Assembly (NCBI GenBank): GCA_963730995.1
Contig: CAVSUB010000009.1
Location: 124,001-188,000 of the forward strand
DNA length: 64,000 nt
DNA from: CAVSUB01 sp963730995
Lineage (GTDB): Bacteria > Acidobacteriota > Vicinamibacteria > Vicinamibacterales > 2-12-FULL-66-21
Direction of reading: 5' to 3'
Below, piece after piece: positions 1 through 8,800 of the stretch. The position numbers and the translations under genes are program-made. The notes under the pieces are model-generated. The model did no database searches. It had not been told where the DNA came from and saw only the letters and a list, made by a program, of their open reading frames with translations. Position 1 is the first letter of the stretch. Every line of letters begins with the position of its first letter.

Positions 1-53
1 GTCCTGCGTCGAATTGCATAGAAGGAGTTGCGTCGAAGCCGCCTCGACGGGAT

Positions 54-1247
54 TTAGAACGCCAGTTCGGCCAGCGGCTCGTCCCTCGCACTCCGGCATC
101 TTGAACCCGAGGATGCCGCGCGACCGTCGGCGCGACGTCCGTCGTCCGAATCGGACGCTCCGTGCCCGCGCCCTTCGGCACGCCGGCGCCCAGCGGCCAC
201 GAGCCAGACGCGCCGGCACGACTCGTCGCCGCTGCGGTGGTTGGCGAATCCGTTCCCGGCCACGTCGCCGTCCCGTCCGAGCTCCGGCACGACCATCAGC
301 GTCGTGCGATCGCGGTACTGCGGCAGCGACTGCGACGTGCTGCCACAGCTCGTGGACGAGCCGATCGGTCCGCTGGATGGCCTCGAGATACAGCGAGTAC
401 GCGCCGTAGTGCGCGATGTCGATGTCCCAGAAGTTGACGACCAGCAGCGACGGCGCGAGACGGTTCATGATCTCCTTGGTCATGAAGAAGGTCAGCTCGT
501 CGCCGCTCGTCGGAACCGTCGGGTCGTTGAAGTAGTCGAGCAGCGACTTCGCGAGGCTCGCCTTCAGCTCGGAGCCCAGCGAGCGGCCCGACTCGAACAC
601 CCTCCACCCGAACCCCTCGTACCCTTCGTCGAGCGCCAGCATCATCCGCTCGGCGAGCGCCTGGCGGTCTTCGACGCCGGGTCCCGCGTTCGTGCTCACC
701 GCCGACTTGATCGTTTCGATCAGCAGCTGCTTCGGGCAGGACGACGTTGGCCGAGTACGGGTCGCCGAACGCCCGCAGCTTGCTGCCGCCCATCAGGCCG
801 AAGCTCTTGTTCGTGGCGATGACCCACGCTTCTTCCGGCGGCAGCACGTGCTCCTTGCGGAACAGCTCGAAGATCGTCGGCGTCACCGGCGCCTCGCTGC
901 CGTAGGCGTCGACGTTCCTGGCGACAGCCGGTGACCAGCGCGCCCGTCGAGTTGAAGTGACCGGTGATGCCCGTCGTAGCGCGCAACCGGATAGACGAGA
1001 CCCTGCGGCACGAGCTCGTTCGCCAGGTGCGGGAATGTTCACCCATCCTTCCGGAGCCAGCGTGTCCTCGTAGCGGACGCCGCCGCCGAAGGTCACGACG
1101 ATGACGCGGCGGTCCGGCTTTTTCGGTCGAGGTGCGGGCTGCGCGAAGAGCCCGGCGCGGCAGCCACCAGTCCGCCAGACAGGCCGCCATCACGCGGAGC
1201 GCTTCACGCCGCCGAAGGACGCCGGGGAAGGCCCGCTCAATACTCAA
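54..1247 (-). CDS. Alkaline-phosphatase-superfamily (sulfatase-like) secreted protein, frameshifted
   Basis: The protein can be read only by moving between frames. It starts MSIERAFPGVLRRREALRVM with an Arg-rich, possibly Tat-type leader. It continues with VIVVTFGGGVRYEDTL, a HFNSTGALVTGCRQ segment, VVNFWDIDIAHYGAYSLYLE and AIQRTDRLVHELWQ. Near the C-terminus come LMVVPELGRDGD and TTDVAPTVARILG, typical of alkaline-phosphatase/sulfatase-fold metallohydrolases. About five single-base shifts are needed; one lies in the A5 run near 1117, where removing one A restores EKPDRRVIVV. The start overlaps the stop of the upstream YedY-like gene by 11 bases, so the two are probably translationally coupled. 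The substrate is unknown. The family call rests on motif style and is moderate; the indels look like sequencing errors. Confidence 0.6.
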
Positions 1248-1953
1248 CGATCTCGCCTCCCGCGATCTTGCGCACCTCGTCCGGGAACTCGAACGGGTGA
1301 TCGACGCCGGGCAGGATGTCGCCGCTCGCCGAGTAGTAGGGCCATCCGTCCGCGACCAGGCCCATTCCCCCCTGGTCGACGAAGGTCAGCTTCGTGATCA
1401 ACTTGGATGATTTGTACCCGTACTTCGCCGGCATGACGAGGCGCAGCGGCGCGCCATGCTCGGGGCTCAGCGCCTCGCCGTTCATCCCGAGGCCAAAGAG
1501 CGTGCGCGGGTGCAGAAGGTCGTCGATCTTCACGAAGTCGTAGTACTTGTCCGCGCAGTCGACACGGACCCACTTGGGATCGGCCTTGGATTGAACGAGC
1601 TTCAGGAGATCCTGCGCGCGGAAGCCTTCCCAGTTCACGCGGCCCGACCAGCACTGCACGCATTTCAGCCGGCTGCTCTGGGCGACGCGGGGCAGCCGCT
1701 CCAGGTCGGCGGCTTTCAGACGAACCGGCTCCCCGGCAAGGCCCTCAATCGTCAACTCCCAGGCCTTCAAGTCGGGCGCAGGCATCGGGTTGAAGGCCAT
1801 CACCTTCAGGTTGAACCGATCCGGTTTGTTCGTGGGGATGATCCAGCCAGCGCGGCGTCTCTCCGCCTGAGCTTGGGCGGCGAAACCGCTGCCCGAAAGA
1901 GGTGCTGCGGCGGTGGTGAGCAGGACAGATTGAATGAACGCTCGCCGGTTCAT
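1237..1953 (-). CDS. Sulfite-oxidase-fold molybdopterin oxidoreductase (YedY/MsrP-like)
   Basis: A 238-residue protein beginning MNRRAFIQSVLLTTAAAPLS, a Tat/Sec-like leader ending near an AQAQA site at residue 30. The core matches the oxidoreductase molybdopterin-binding domain: RLKCVQCWSG around residues 95-104 supplies the Cys expected to coordinate molybdenum, followed by WEGFRAQDLL, VRVDCADKYYD and a terminal GEALSPEHGAPLRLVMPAKYGYKSSK block. It is shorter than E. coli MsrP (about 330 aa) and lacks that protein's N-terminal part, resembling the compact acidobacterial/actinobacterial versions. The reading frame extends far upstream, but this ATG sits directly before the leader. No haem-binding partner (MsrQ) is seen; the following gene is a phosphatase-fold protein. 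Periplasmic redox repair is likely, substrate uncertain. Confidence 0.85.
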   Translation of the reverse strand: MNRRAFIQSVLLTTAAAPLSGSGFAAQAQAERRRAGWIIPTNKPDRFNLKVMAFNPMPAPDLKAWELTIEGLAGEPVRLKAADLERLPRVAQSSRLKCVQCWSGRVNWEGFRAQDLLKLVQSKADPKWVRVDCADKYYDFVKIDDLLHPRTLFGLGMNGEALSPEHGAPLRLVMPAKYGYKSSKLITKLTFVDQGGMGLVADGWPYYSASGDILPGVDHPFEFPDEVRKIAGGEIVEY

Positions 1954-2092
1954 GACTTGTCCACTCCGAAGGGACTGGAGCTTACCCCGATTGACGGCAG
2001 ACGACAAACAGGTGACTACCGCCGAGGATAGCCCTCCAGGGTTAGGCTTGCAAAACGTCGAGCGGCAGGCTAGGCTTCGTCGCAAATCAGAA

Positions 2093-2105
2093 CTGGTATT
2101 ACCAG
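2093..2105. promoter_or_regulatory. TGGTnnnACCA-type palindrome, putative GntR-family operator
   Basis: A perfect 13-base inverted repeat, CTGGTA-T-TACCAG, lies 47 bases upstream of the receptor start codon, in the spacer between the divergent oxidoreductase and receptor genes. TGGTnnnACCA is the known core of many GntR/FadR-type operators, such as those of uronate and sugar-acid regulators. No GntR gene is present in this window, so the regulator is unassigned. The site could control either gene; its position favours the receptor. Confidence 0.5.
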
Positions 2106-2151
2106 ACGATAGGCCGCAAGCCAGGTTCGACGCAGCTCGAGAGGGGGCGGA

Positions 2152-5100
2152 ATGCGCATGAAGCCATGGTTCGCCAGGGGCCCCTTGTTCGCATTGACGA
2201 TGTTGATGTCGGTGCTGATGGCCGCACCGGCGGTCGCCCAGGTCGACACGGGAACGCTCCTGGGCACGGTCAAGGACCAGTCGGGTGGCGGTGCTTCCCG
2301 GCGCGACGGTCACGATCACCCACGAAGGTCAGGGCTTCACGCTCACCACGGTGACGCGCGCGGACGGCACTTACATCTTCACGCCGATCCGCACCGGCGC
2401 CTACACGGTCGAAGTCGAGTTTCCAGGATTCAAGAAGGGTGTGCGGCGCGGCATCACCGTCGCCATCCAGGAGCAGGCGGTCGTGGACTTCTCCCTCCAG
2501 CCCGGTGGCGTGGCGGAAGAGGTCGTCGTGACCGGCGAGTCGCCGCTGCTCCAGACCGGCACCGGAACGGTCGGCGAGACGCTCAAGTCCGGAACGCTCG
2601 AGAACCTGCCGGTCAACGGCCGCGACTACACGATCCTCGCGCGTCTGGTCGCCGGCGTCGTGCCGCCGCAGCCGGGCGCGCGCGCGCCGCTGATGTTCGC
2701 GGCCAACGGCGTCCGGCCGGCGCAGAACAACTACCTGCTCGACGGGATCGACAACAACACGAGCAACGTCGACTTCCTGAGCGGCGTCGCCTACATCGTC
2801 AAGCCGCCGATCGACGCGGTCGACGAGATCAAGATCCTGACGAGCGCGTTCAGCGCCGAGTACGGGCGCGCCGGCGGCGCGGTGCTCAACACCACGCTCA
2901 AGTCGGGATCGAACAGCTGCGCGGGGCGGTCGTGGGAGTTCAACTCGCAACGACGCGATGAACGCCAACGACTTCTTCGCCAACCGCGCGGGCTCAAGAA
3001 AGGCGATTACCTGTCGAACCAGTTCGGCTTCACCGCCGGCGGTCCGGCCGTCACCAACAAGACGTTCTGGTTCGCGGACTACGAGGGCAGCCTGATCAAG
3101 CAGGCACGCACGTGGGTCACGACGGTGCCGACTGTGGCCGAGCGCGCGAGCGGCTTCACGAACTTCTCGGACCTCATCACGCTGCAGAGCGGCAACGGTC
3201 GGCGCCGACGTCCTCGGGCGCACGTTCCCGCGCGGCACGATCTTCGATCCGGCGACGACGCGGCAGCGTCGCGGCCGGACAGGTCGATCCGGTGACCGGG
3301 ATGGTGGCGACCACGCACCGGCTTCGTGCGCGATCCGTTTGCCGGCAACACGATTCCCGCGAACCGGATCGACCCCAACGCCGCTGAAGCTGATGCAACC
3401 TGTATCCCGGCAGGCGAACCAGGCCGGGTTGAACAACAACTACGTCGTCAACCGGATCAACAACGACGACACGCACGCGTTCGACACTCCGCGTCGATCA
3501 CAACTTCAGCGGCAACGATCGCTTCTTTGCGCGCTACAGCTACTCCAACAATCACAAGATGCGTCCGTCGCCGTTCGAGGGCGATGGCGATGGCGGCGGG
3601 TTCTCCGAAGGCGACGAGAAGGTGCGCGTGCACGGCTTCGCCGCCAGCCACACGCACATGTTCTCGTCGACGCTGATCAACGAGGCGCGGTTCGGCCTCA
3701 GCCGCGAGCACACGTACCGGCTGCAGCCGAACGGCGACGACATCAGCAATCTGCCGGCGAAGTACGGCATTACGGGCATGCCGCAGGTGACGGGCAATGG
3801 TGGCCTTCCACAGCTGAATATCAGCGGTCTGTCGCAGCTCGGTCATGCCGACTGGGTCGTGAGCGAGCGGTTCAGCAACACGGCGCAGTTCAGCGACAAC
3901 CTGACGAAGTTGTACAAGTCGCACACGTTCAAGGGCGGTTACATCTACCAGGACATCTTCTTCGGCTCGACGCAGCCGCCCGTACGCGCGAGGCGATTAC
4001 AACTGGGACGGCCGCTACACGTCGGTCGTCAACCAGACCGATGGCACCACCGGCAGGGCGAGCCTGCTGCTCTCGCAGATCCCGTCGCTGGTGCCGGGCG
4101 GCGTCGATTATCCTCGGCGGGATGAACGTGATCCGCGTCTCGCCGTTCGGGTCCGTCGATGCGTTCAAGACCTATCACGGCGCCTACGCTCAGGACAGCT
4201 GGCGTGTGAACGCGAAGCTGACGGTGAACTACGGCCTCCGCTGGGACTGGTTCAGCCGCGAACAGGAACGCCAGCGGAGAGCAGTCCAACATGGTGCCTG
4301 GCCCGCCGTCGCAGTACCTGATTCCGGCGGAGTCACAGTGACAAACCGCTGTCGCCGAGCTTCGTCAGCAACCTCGCGAAGGATGGCATCGAGCTGGTCT
4401 ACACGGACGAGTTCGGCAGCGGTCTCGGCAAGATGCCGAAGACCAACTTCGCGCCTCGCCTCGATGCCGCGTACCAGACTCGGCCGAAAAGTACGTGCTG
4501 CGCACCGGGTACGGTCTGTACTACGGTGCCTTCGAGAACCGCGGCGGCAACCCGAGCCTCGGCTACAACTACCCGTTCCAGTTCACGCTCGTCTACGAGT
4601 CGCCGAACGACGACCTCGCCGAACCGACTGCCGGATGGATCGCTCGTCGGCCTCGATGCCCGCGATCGGATCGTTCTCGATCCGGTCAACGTCAACGCGA
4701 ACGGCCTGACGCTGCGCGGTGTCGAGTTCGACTACAAGACGCCGCGGTATCACAACTACAACGTGACGCTGCAGACCGACGTGTTGCCGAATCACTCGAT
4801 CGAGATCGGATACGTCGGCACGCGGGGACGCAACCTCGAGACGTTCACCGGCATGAACAACGTGAACGTCGCTGCTGCCGCCGGGCACCAACCCGCAGCC
4901 CGTACGTGGACTGGCCGGATTTCGCGCGCGGATCGCTCCTCGTGCGGACCGTCGGCGTGAGCTCGTACGACTCGCTGCAGACCAAGTTCCGCCGCCGGTA
5001 TGCACGACGGGTTGGAGTTCCTGGTGAGCTACACGCTGAGCGACGTCGAAGACCAACGCCGGCGACTCGCTGTCGGGCGGCGGCGTCGGCGGCCTTCGCG

Positions 5101-5681
5101 CGCCCGATCTGGCCGGCTGGGATCTTGAAGAACGACATCGGTCTCTCCGGTTTCCACACGAAGCATGCGTTCGTGTTCAGCGGCAACTACGACCTGCCCG
5201 GACACGGGAGCGATCCTCGGCGGCTGGCGCACCAACTGGGTGGTGTCGCTCTACAGCGGCCAGGCGCAGACCATCAATTGCTCGGTGGCGACAGGGTCCG
5301 GGACCGGCTGCTATGCGCTCGTGGTCGGCGATCCGTACGCCGGCAGCCACAACGTGACGCAGTTCTACAATCCGGCCGCGTTTGCGACCCCGAGTCCGGT
5401 TGCCACGATCGGTCAGACCGACTTCAGCCCGCTCGGCGGCAAGCGCAGCCAGGTGACCGGACCGCCGTTGCGACAACTCGACATGGGCTTTGCGAGGCAG
5501 ATTCAAGATCTTCGGCCAGCGTCAGTTCGAGGTTCGCGTCGAGGCCTTCAACGTCACGAACACGCCGTCGTTCAACCTGCCCGGATCGTTGAATTTCCGG
5601 GATGCGAGAAACTTCGCGAGCATCACGACCATGCGCAATACGCCGCGGCAGATTCAGTTGGGCGCGAAGATCTACTGGTAG
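2152..5681 (+). CDS. Oar-like TonB-dependent outer-membrane receptor with carboxypeptidase-regulatory domain, multiply frameshifted
   Basis: Reading across frames gives about 1,175 residues. The start is MRMKPWFARGPLFALTMLMS with a signal peptide ending AVAQ, preceded by a GAGAGGGGG ribosome site. Next is a carboxypeptidase-regulatory (Ig-like) domain with DTGTLLGTVKDQSGG and PIRTGAYTVEVEFPGF. The plug domain holds VNGRDYTILARLV, NNYLLDGIDNNTSNVD and SAFSAEYGRAGGAVLN. The barrel has typical strands (HAYAQDSWRVNAKLTVNYGL) and ends in an aromatic residue, QIQLGAKIYW, as outer-membrane proteins do. At least a dozen one-base shifts break it, for example near 2281, 2925, 3200, 3390, 3990, 4480, 4640, 4880, 5000 and 5500. 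Conservation of every segment argues for assembly error rather than decay. Acidobacterial paralogues import large substrates or oligosaccharides; the substrate is unknown here. Confidence 0.85.
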
Positions 5682-5756
5682 AAACGTGAGTGGTGAAGGG
5701 GCTCACAGGTTGCAGGTCGTGAGGTCGGCAGCCTGTAGCCCCTTCTTGTCGATGTC

Positions 5757-6872
5757 GTGAAGACTTCCCCCGGCCTGTCCGTTGTTATCGCTCTGGCGTT
5801 CGCTGCGTCGGGCGGACCCCGGATAGCGATCGCGCAATCCTCTCCTGCCGCCAAGCAGTCTTCCAAACCCTCGGCCTCGGCGGACCTCGAACGCCGCCTG
5901 CTCGAAACCGTCCGTCAGCAGCCGGACAGTTTCGAGGCGCATCGGGCTCTGGCATCTTTTTATCTACGCAACGGCAAGGTGGACGCGGCGCTTCCGCATC
6001 TTCAACGGGCGCAGGCGATCGACCCCTCTCAATACGCCAACGGCTACGACCTCGCCCTCGTCCTGCTCCAGACAGGCAAACTGTCCGCGGCACGCGAGCA
6101 GGCGACCCGCACGCTGACCCTGAAGGACACGGGCGAGCTCCACAACCTGCTCGGCGACATCGAGGAGCGTAGCGGCAATCTCGTGGCCGCGGCGGAGGAG
6201 TACCAGCGTGCCGCGCACATGGACGCGACCGAGGAGCACCTGTTCGATTGGGGGAACAACCTGCTGCAACTGCGCGCGTTCGACGCCGCGATCCAGGTCT
6301 TCACCGCTGCGATCGAACGACACCCGAAGTCGGCGCGGCTCCACATCGGCCTGGGCATTGCGCAGTATTCACTAGGGCAGTACGCGGCCGCAGTCGAGTC
6401 GTTTTGCGAGGCTGCCGATCTTGCGCCCTCGGATCCGCGTCCCTACCAGTTCCTGGGAGAGATGTACGGCGTGGCCCCGGAGCGGGGAGCGGAGGTCACC
6501 GAGCGCCTCGGTCGGTTCGTCGAGGCGCGGCCACGAAACGCGCTGGCCAATCTCTACTACGCGCTGAACCTGTGGAAGGGTCAGCCCGCCGGCTCCACGC
6601 CGGTGGACATGCAACGTGTCGAGACGCTGCTCAGGCGAGCCGTCGCGCTCGACCCGAAGCTCACGAAGGGTTTCGTGGAGCTCGGGATCCTCCTCTCGGA
6701 ACAACAACGGTACAAGGAAGCGATTCCGGAGCTCCAACGCGCGATACAACTGGACCCGGACCAGTCGCAGCCGCACTATCGGCTGGCGCAAGCCTACCTA
6801 CGAACGGGGCAGAAGGTGCTCGCCGCGAACGAGCTCGCGATCTTCGAGCGACTGAAGAACGGATCCCGCTGA
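5757..6872 (+). CDS. Secreted TPR-repeat protein
   Basis: A 371-residue protein with a GTG start and an N-terminal signal-like segment (KTSPGLSVVIALAFAASGGPR). From about residue 40 to the end it consists of tetratricopeptide repeats, for example FEAHRALASFYLRNGKVDAALPH, SARLHIGLGIAQYSLGQYAAAVE and TKGFVELGILLSEQQRYKEA. It lies 75 bases downstream of the Oar-like receptor on the same strand. In acidobacteria a TPR gene often follows such receptors, so a shared transcript is plausible. TPRs are protein-binding scaffolds; the partner is not evident. The reading frame is intact and the family call is secure, the function is not. Confidence 0.85.
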   Translation: MKTSPGLSVVIALAFAASGGPRIAIAQSSPAAKQSSKPSASADLERRLLETVRQQPDSFEAHRALASFYLRNGKVDAALPHLQRAQAIDPSQYANGYDLALVLLQTGKLSAAREQATRTLTLKDTGELHNLLGDIEERSGNLVAAAEEYQRAAHMDATEEHLFDWGNNLLQLRAFDAAIQVFTAAIERHPKSARLHIGLGIAQYSLGQYAAAVESFCEAADLAPSDPRPYQFLGEMYGVAPERGAEVTERLGRFVEARPRNALANLYYALNLWKGQPAGSTPVDMQRVETLLRRAVALDPKLTKGFVELGILLSEQQRYKEAIPELQRAIQLDPDQSQPHYRLAQAYLRTGQKVLAANELAIFERLKNGSR

Positions 6873-6992
6873 CCCGCACCGAAGCCATGACGCCGTTCCC
6901 TCAACTGCCCTTGTTGAATCGGATCACGCACTCGACAGGCATCTTGTCTGCCGTAGTCGCGCTCGGGCTGGTCGCGTCCTCGACAGGTCCCC

Positions 6993-7958
6993 TCACGGAG
7001 TGAAGCCGTACAACGCCGCCGGATTCTCGACGAGAATCCGATGTCGCAGGGCTTCGTCCGGGGCCCAATCCAGGAGCAGGTCGAACAGCACCGCGTCGTC
7101 CGGCAGTTGCTTCTGCTGCTCCGTCGGATGCGGCCAATCGCTGCCCCACACGAGCCGCTCTGGTGCGGCCTTGACGTACGCACGCGCGACCGCGCTCGAG
7201 TCCGCGTACGTCGGTGGCCCCGACCTGGTATCGGTGTAGGCGCCCGAAAGCTTGACCCAGGTGCGGCCCTTGTCGAGAAGAGCCAGCACGCGCGCGAAGA
7301 GCGGGTGCTTCACGCCATCGGGTTGAGGCACGTGCGCGAGATGATCGAGCACGACCGGCGTCGGAACCCGCTCGAGGATCGGCATGGCATCCGTGAGCCT
7401 GTCCGCGGGCGCATTGATCTGGATGTGCCACCCAAGGTCGTGTATCCGCTTCGACAGCGGCTCGATCATGGCCGTCGTCGTGGCGCCGGCCTGCAACAGG
7501 TTGAACCGGATGCCGCGCACCCCGAGGCGATCCATCCGCTGGAGCTCCGCGTCCGAGACGGTCTCGTTGACCACGACCACCGCTCGTGCGGCCTGGCCGA
7601 ACGTCGCAAGCGCGTCGAGCGCGCAACGATTGTCGGTTCCGTACGTGGACGGTTGAACGATCACATTCCGGGTGGTGCCGATGCGGCGCTGCAACGCACG
7701 GTAGTCCTCTACGAGGGCTTCGCCCGGTCGCAGTGTGGATGTCGGCTCGACTGGATATCGAGGGTCGTAGATGTGGTGGTGGCAATCGGTCGCCTGTGCG
7801 GGCGCCTTCAGTTTTGGCGCTTCGCTGCCCGACGACCACTTGACCTGAGCTGCCACCACAGGCGCCCGCAAGGTCCGCAGACCGGCCACCACGGCACCCG
7901 TCTGCAGCACTTCGCGCCGATTCCACGACGTGGGCTTCGGGGTTGACACGACGGGCAT
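6993..7958 (-). CDS. Amidohydrolase-family (LigI/PDC-lactonase-like) hydrolase
   Basis: A 321-residue protein starting MPVVSTPKPTSWNRREVLQT, a twin-arginine-like leader, so export is likely. The catalytic TIM barrel of the amidohydrolase-2 family is clear: TDCHHHIYDPRYP gives the HxH metal motif near the mature N-terminus, with LGVRGIRFNLLQ, PTPVVLDHLAHVPQP and the terminal VWGSDWPHP carrying the metal-binding Asp. This arrangement matches 2-pyrone-4,6-dicarboxylate lactonase and related carboxylate hydrolases. The open frame extends to 8141 but the leader marks 7958 as the start. It is convergent with the TPR gene. The exact substrate cannot be read from sequence. Confidence 0.85.
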   Translation of the reverse strand: MPVVSTPKPTSWNRREVLQTGAVVAGLRTLRAPVVAAQVKWSSGSEAPKLKAPAQATDCHHHIYDPRYPVEPTSTLRPGEALVEDYRALQRRIGTTRNVIVQPSTYGTDNRCALDALATFGQAARAVVVVNETVSDAELQRMDRLGVRGIRFNLLQAGATTTAMIEPLSKRIHDLGWHIQINAPADRLTDAMPILERVPTPVVLDHLAHVPQPDGVKHPLFARVLALLDKGRTWVKLSGAYTDTRSGPPTYADSSAVARAYVKAAPERLVWGSDWPHPTEQQKQLPDDAVLFDLLLDWAPDEALRHRILVENPAALYGFTP

Positions 7959-8274
7959 TGTAGGCGCCGCGGGGCGATCTTCCAACCAGGGGCGGTTCGC
8001 GTCACCTGACGAGCACATTACGGTACGACCACACGATAATCCGCACCGGCGCTGTCGCGGATTTGTCACGCTTGTGTCACGGAATCCCAACACCTCCGCG
8101 GCCTGACGGACGCGGCCCTGGCGAAGCACCTGAGAGAGCACCCTTCACGCACGAGATCCCGATGTCAGCCAAGCGCGTCTTCTGAAAGCACGCTTTGTGC
8201 ATTGCGTTGCACGAGTGCTCGCAGAATGCGGGCAATCGAAGAATTGTGTGGCGGAAATGCAGGAAAGGCAGCAA

Positions 8275-8694
8275 ATGAGACGCATCCTTGGGGCGCTGAT
8301 TCTCGGCGTCACTGCCGTCGGTTGCGGGAGCAGCAGTCCGGCCGGCAGCTCCGCGACGTCACCGACGACCCCCGCGATCAGCGACAGCTTCAGCGGCACC
8401 GTCGACGCGGGCGGAAAGGATCTTCATCAATTCAGCGTCACGCTGTCGGGCGGACAGGTCAACGTGATCCTGACGTCAGCGGGGCCACCCTCGACGATCT
8501 ACATGGGAGTTGGCGTCGGAACGTTCGCCGACTCGGCCTGCACGCTGCTCACGAACGGCTCGATCGTTACGCAGGCAGGTTCTACGGCGCAACTCTCCGG
8601 GACGCTGGACGCAGGGAGCTATTGCGTGATGGTCTACGACGCAGGGAATCAGGTGGCGACGGTCAACTACGCGGTCACGGTCGACCACTACTGA
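8275..8694 (+). CDS. Small lipoprotein with pre-peptidase-like C-terminal domain
   Basis: A 139-residue protein starting MRRILGALILGVTAVGCGSS, a lipoprotein signal with the lipobox VGC at residue 17. An AGGAAAGG ribosome site precedes this ATG, which I prefer over the in-frame ATG at 8197. The mature part is Ser/Thr/Gly-rich: SDSFSGTVDAGGKDLHQFSV and GSTAQLSGTLDAGSYCVMVY resemble the PPC-type beta-sandwich fold. Two Cys in DSACTLLTNG and SYCVMV could form a disulfide. No enzymatic motif is seen. A long hairpin follows the stop. Confidence 0.7.
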   Translation: MRRILGALILGVTAVGCGSSSPAGSSATSPTTPAISDSFSGTVDAGGKDLHQFSVTLSGGQVNVILTSAGPPSTIYMGVGVGTFADSACTLLTNGSIVTQAGSTAQLSGTLDAGSYCVMVYDAGNQVATVNYAVTVDHY

Positions 8695-8701
8695 CGCGGA
8701 T

Positions 8702-8771
8702 GGTTCTCGGGTTCTAGGTTTCGTAGAACCGTGAACCATTAGAACCACTAGAACCTTAGAACCCGAGAACC
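8702..8771. terminator. Long hairpin built from AGAACC repeats between convergent genes
   Basis: GGTTCTCGGGTTCTA at 8702-8716 is exactly complementary to TAGAACCCGAGAACC at 8757-8771, giving a 15-bp perfect stem that can extend with a one-base bulge. The loop holds more AGAACC/GAACC words. It sits 8 bases after the lipoprotein stop and 30 bases beyond the stop of the opposing permease gene, so it could end transcription from both sides. No clear U-tract follows. Confidence 0.55.
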
Positions 8772-8800
8772 GGGCGGGACTGCAGGAGTCGCATCAGGGA

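Noticed and set aside
1954..2319. N-terminal extension of the YedY-like protein on the minus strand
   Set aside because: The open frame continues to 2319, but it would cross the divergent promoter and receptor start; the twin-Arg-like leader fixes the start at 1953.
2152..5681. Receptor as a genuine pseudogene
   Set aside because: Every domain is conserved up to each break, and the breaks are single-base. Assembly error is the simpler explanation, though short-read support would be needed to be sure.
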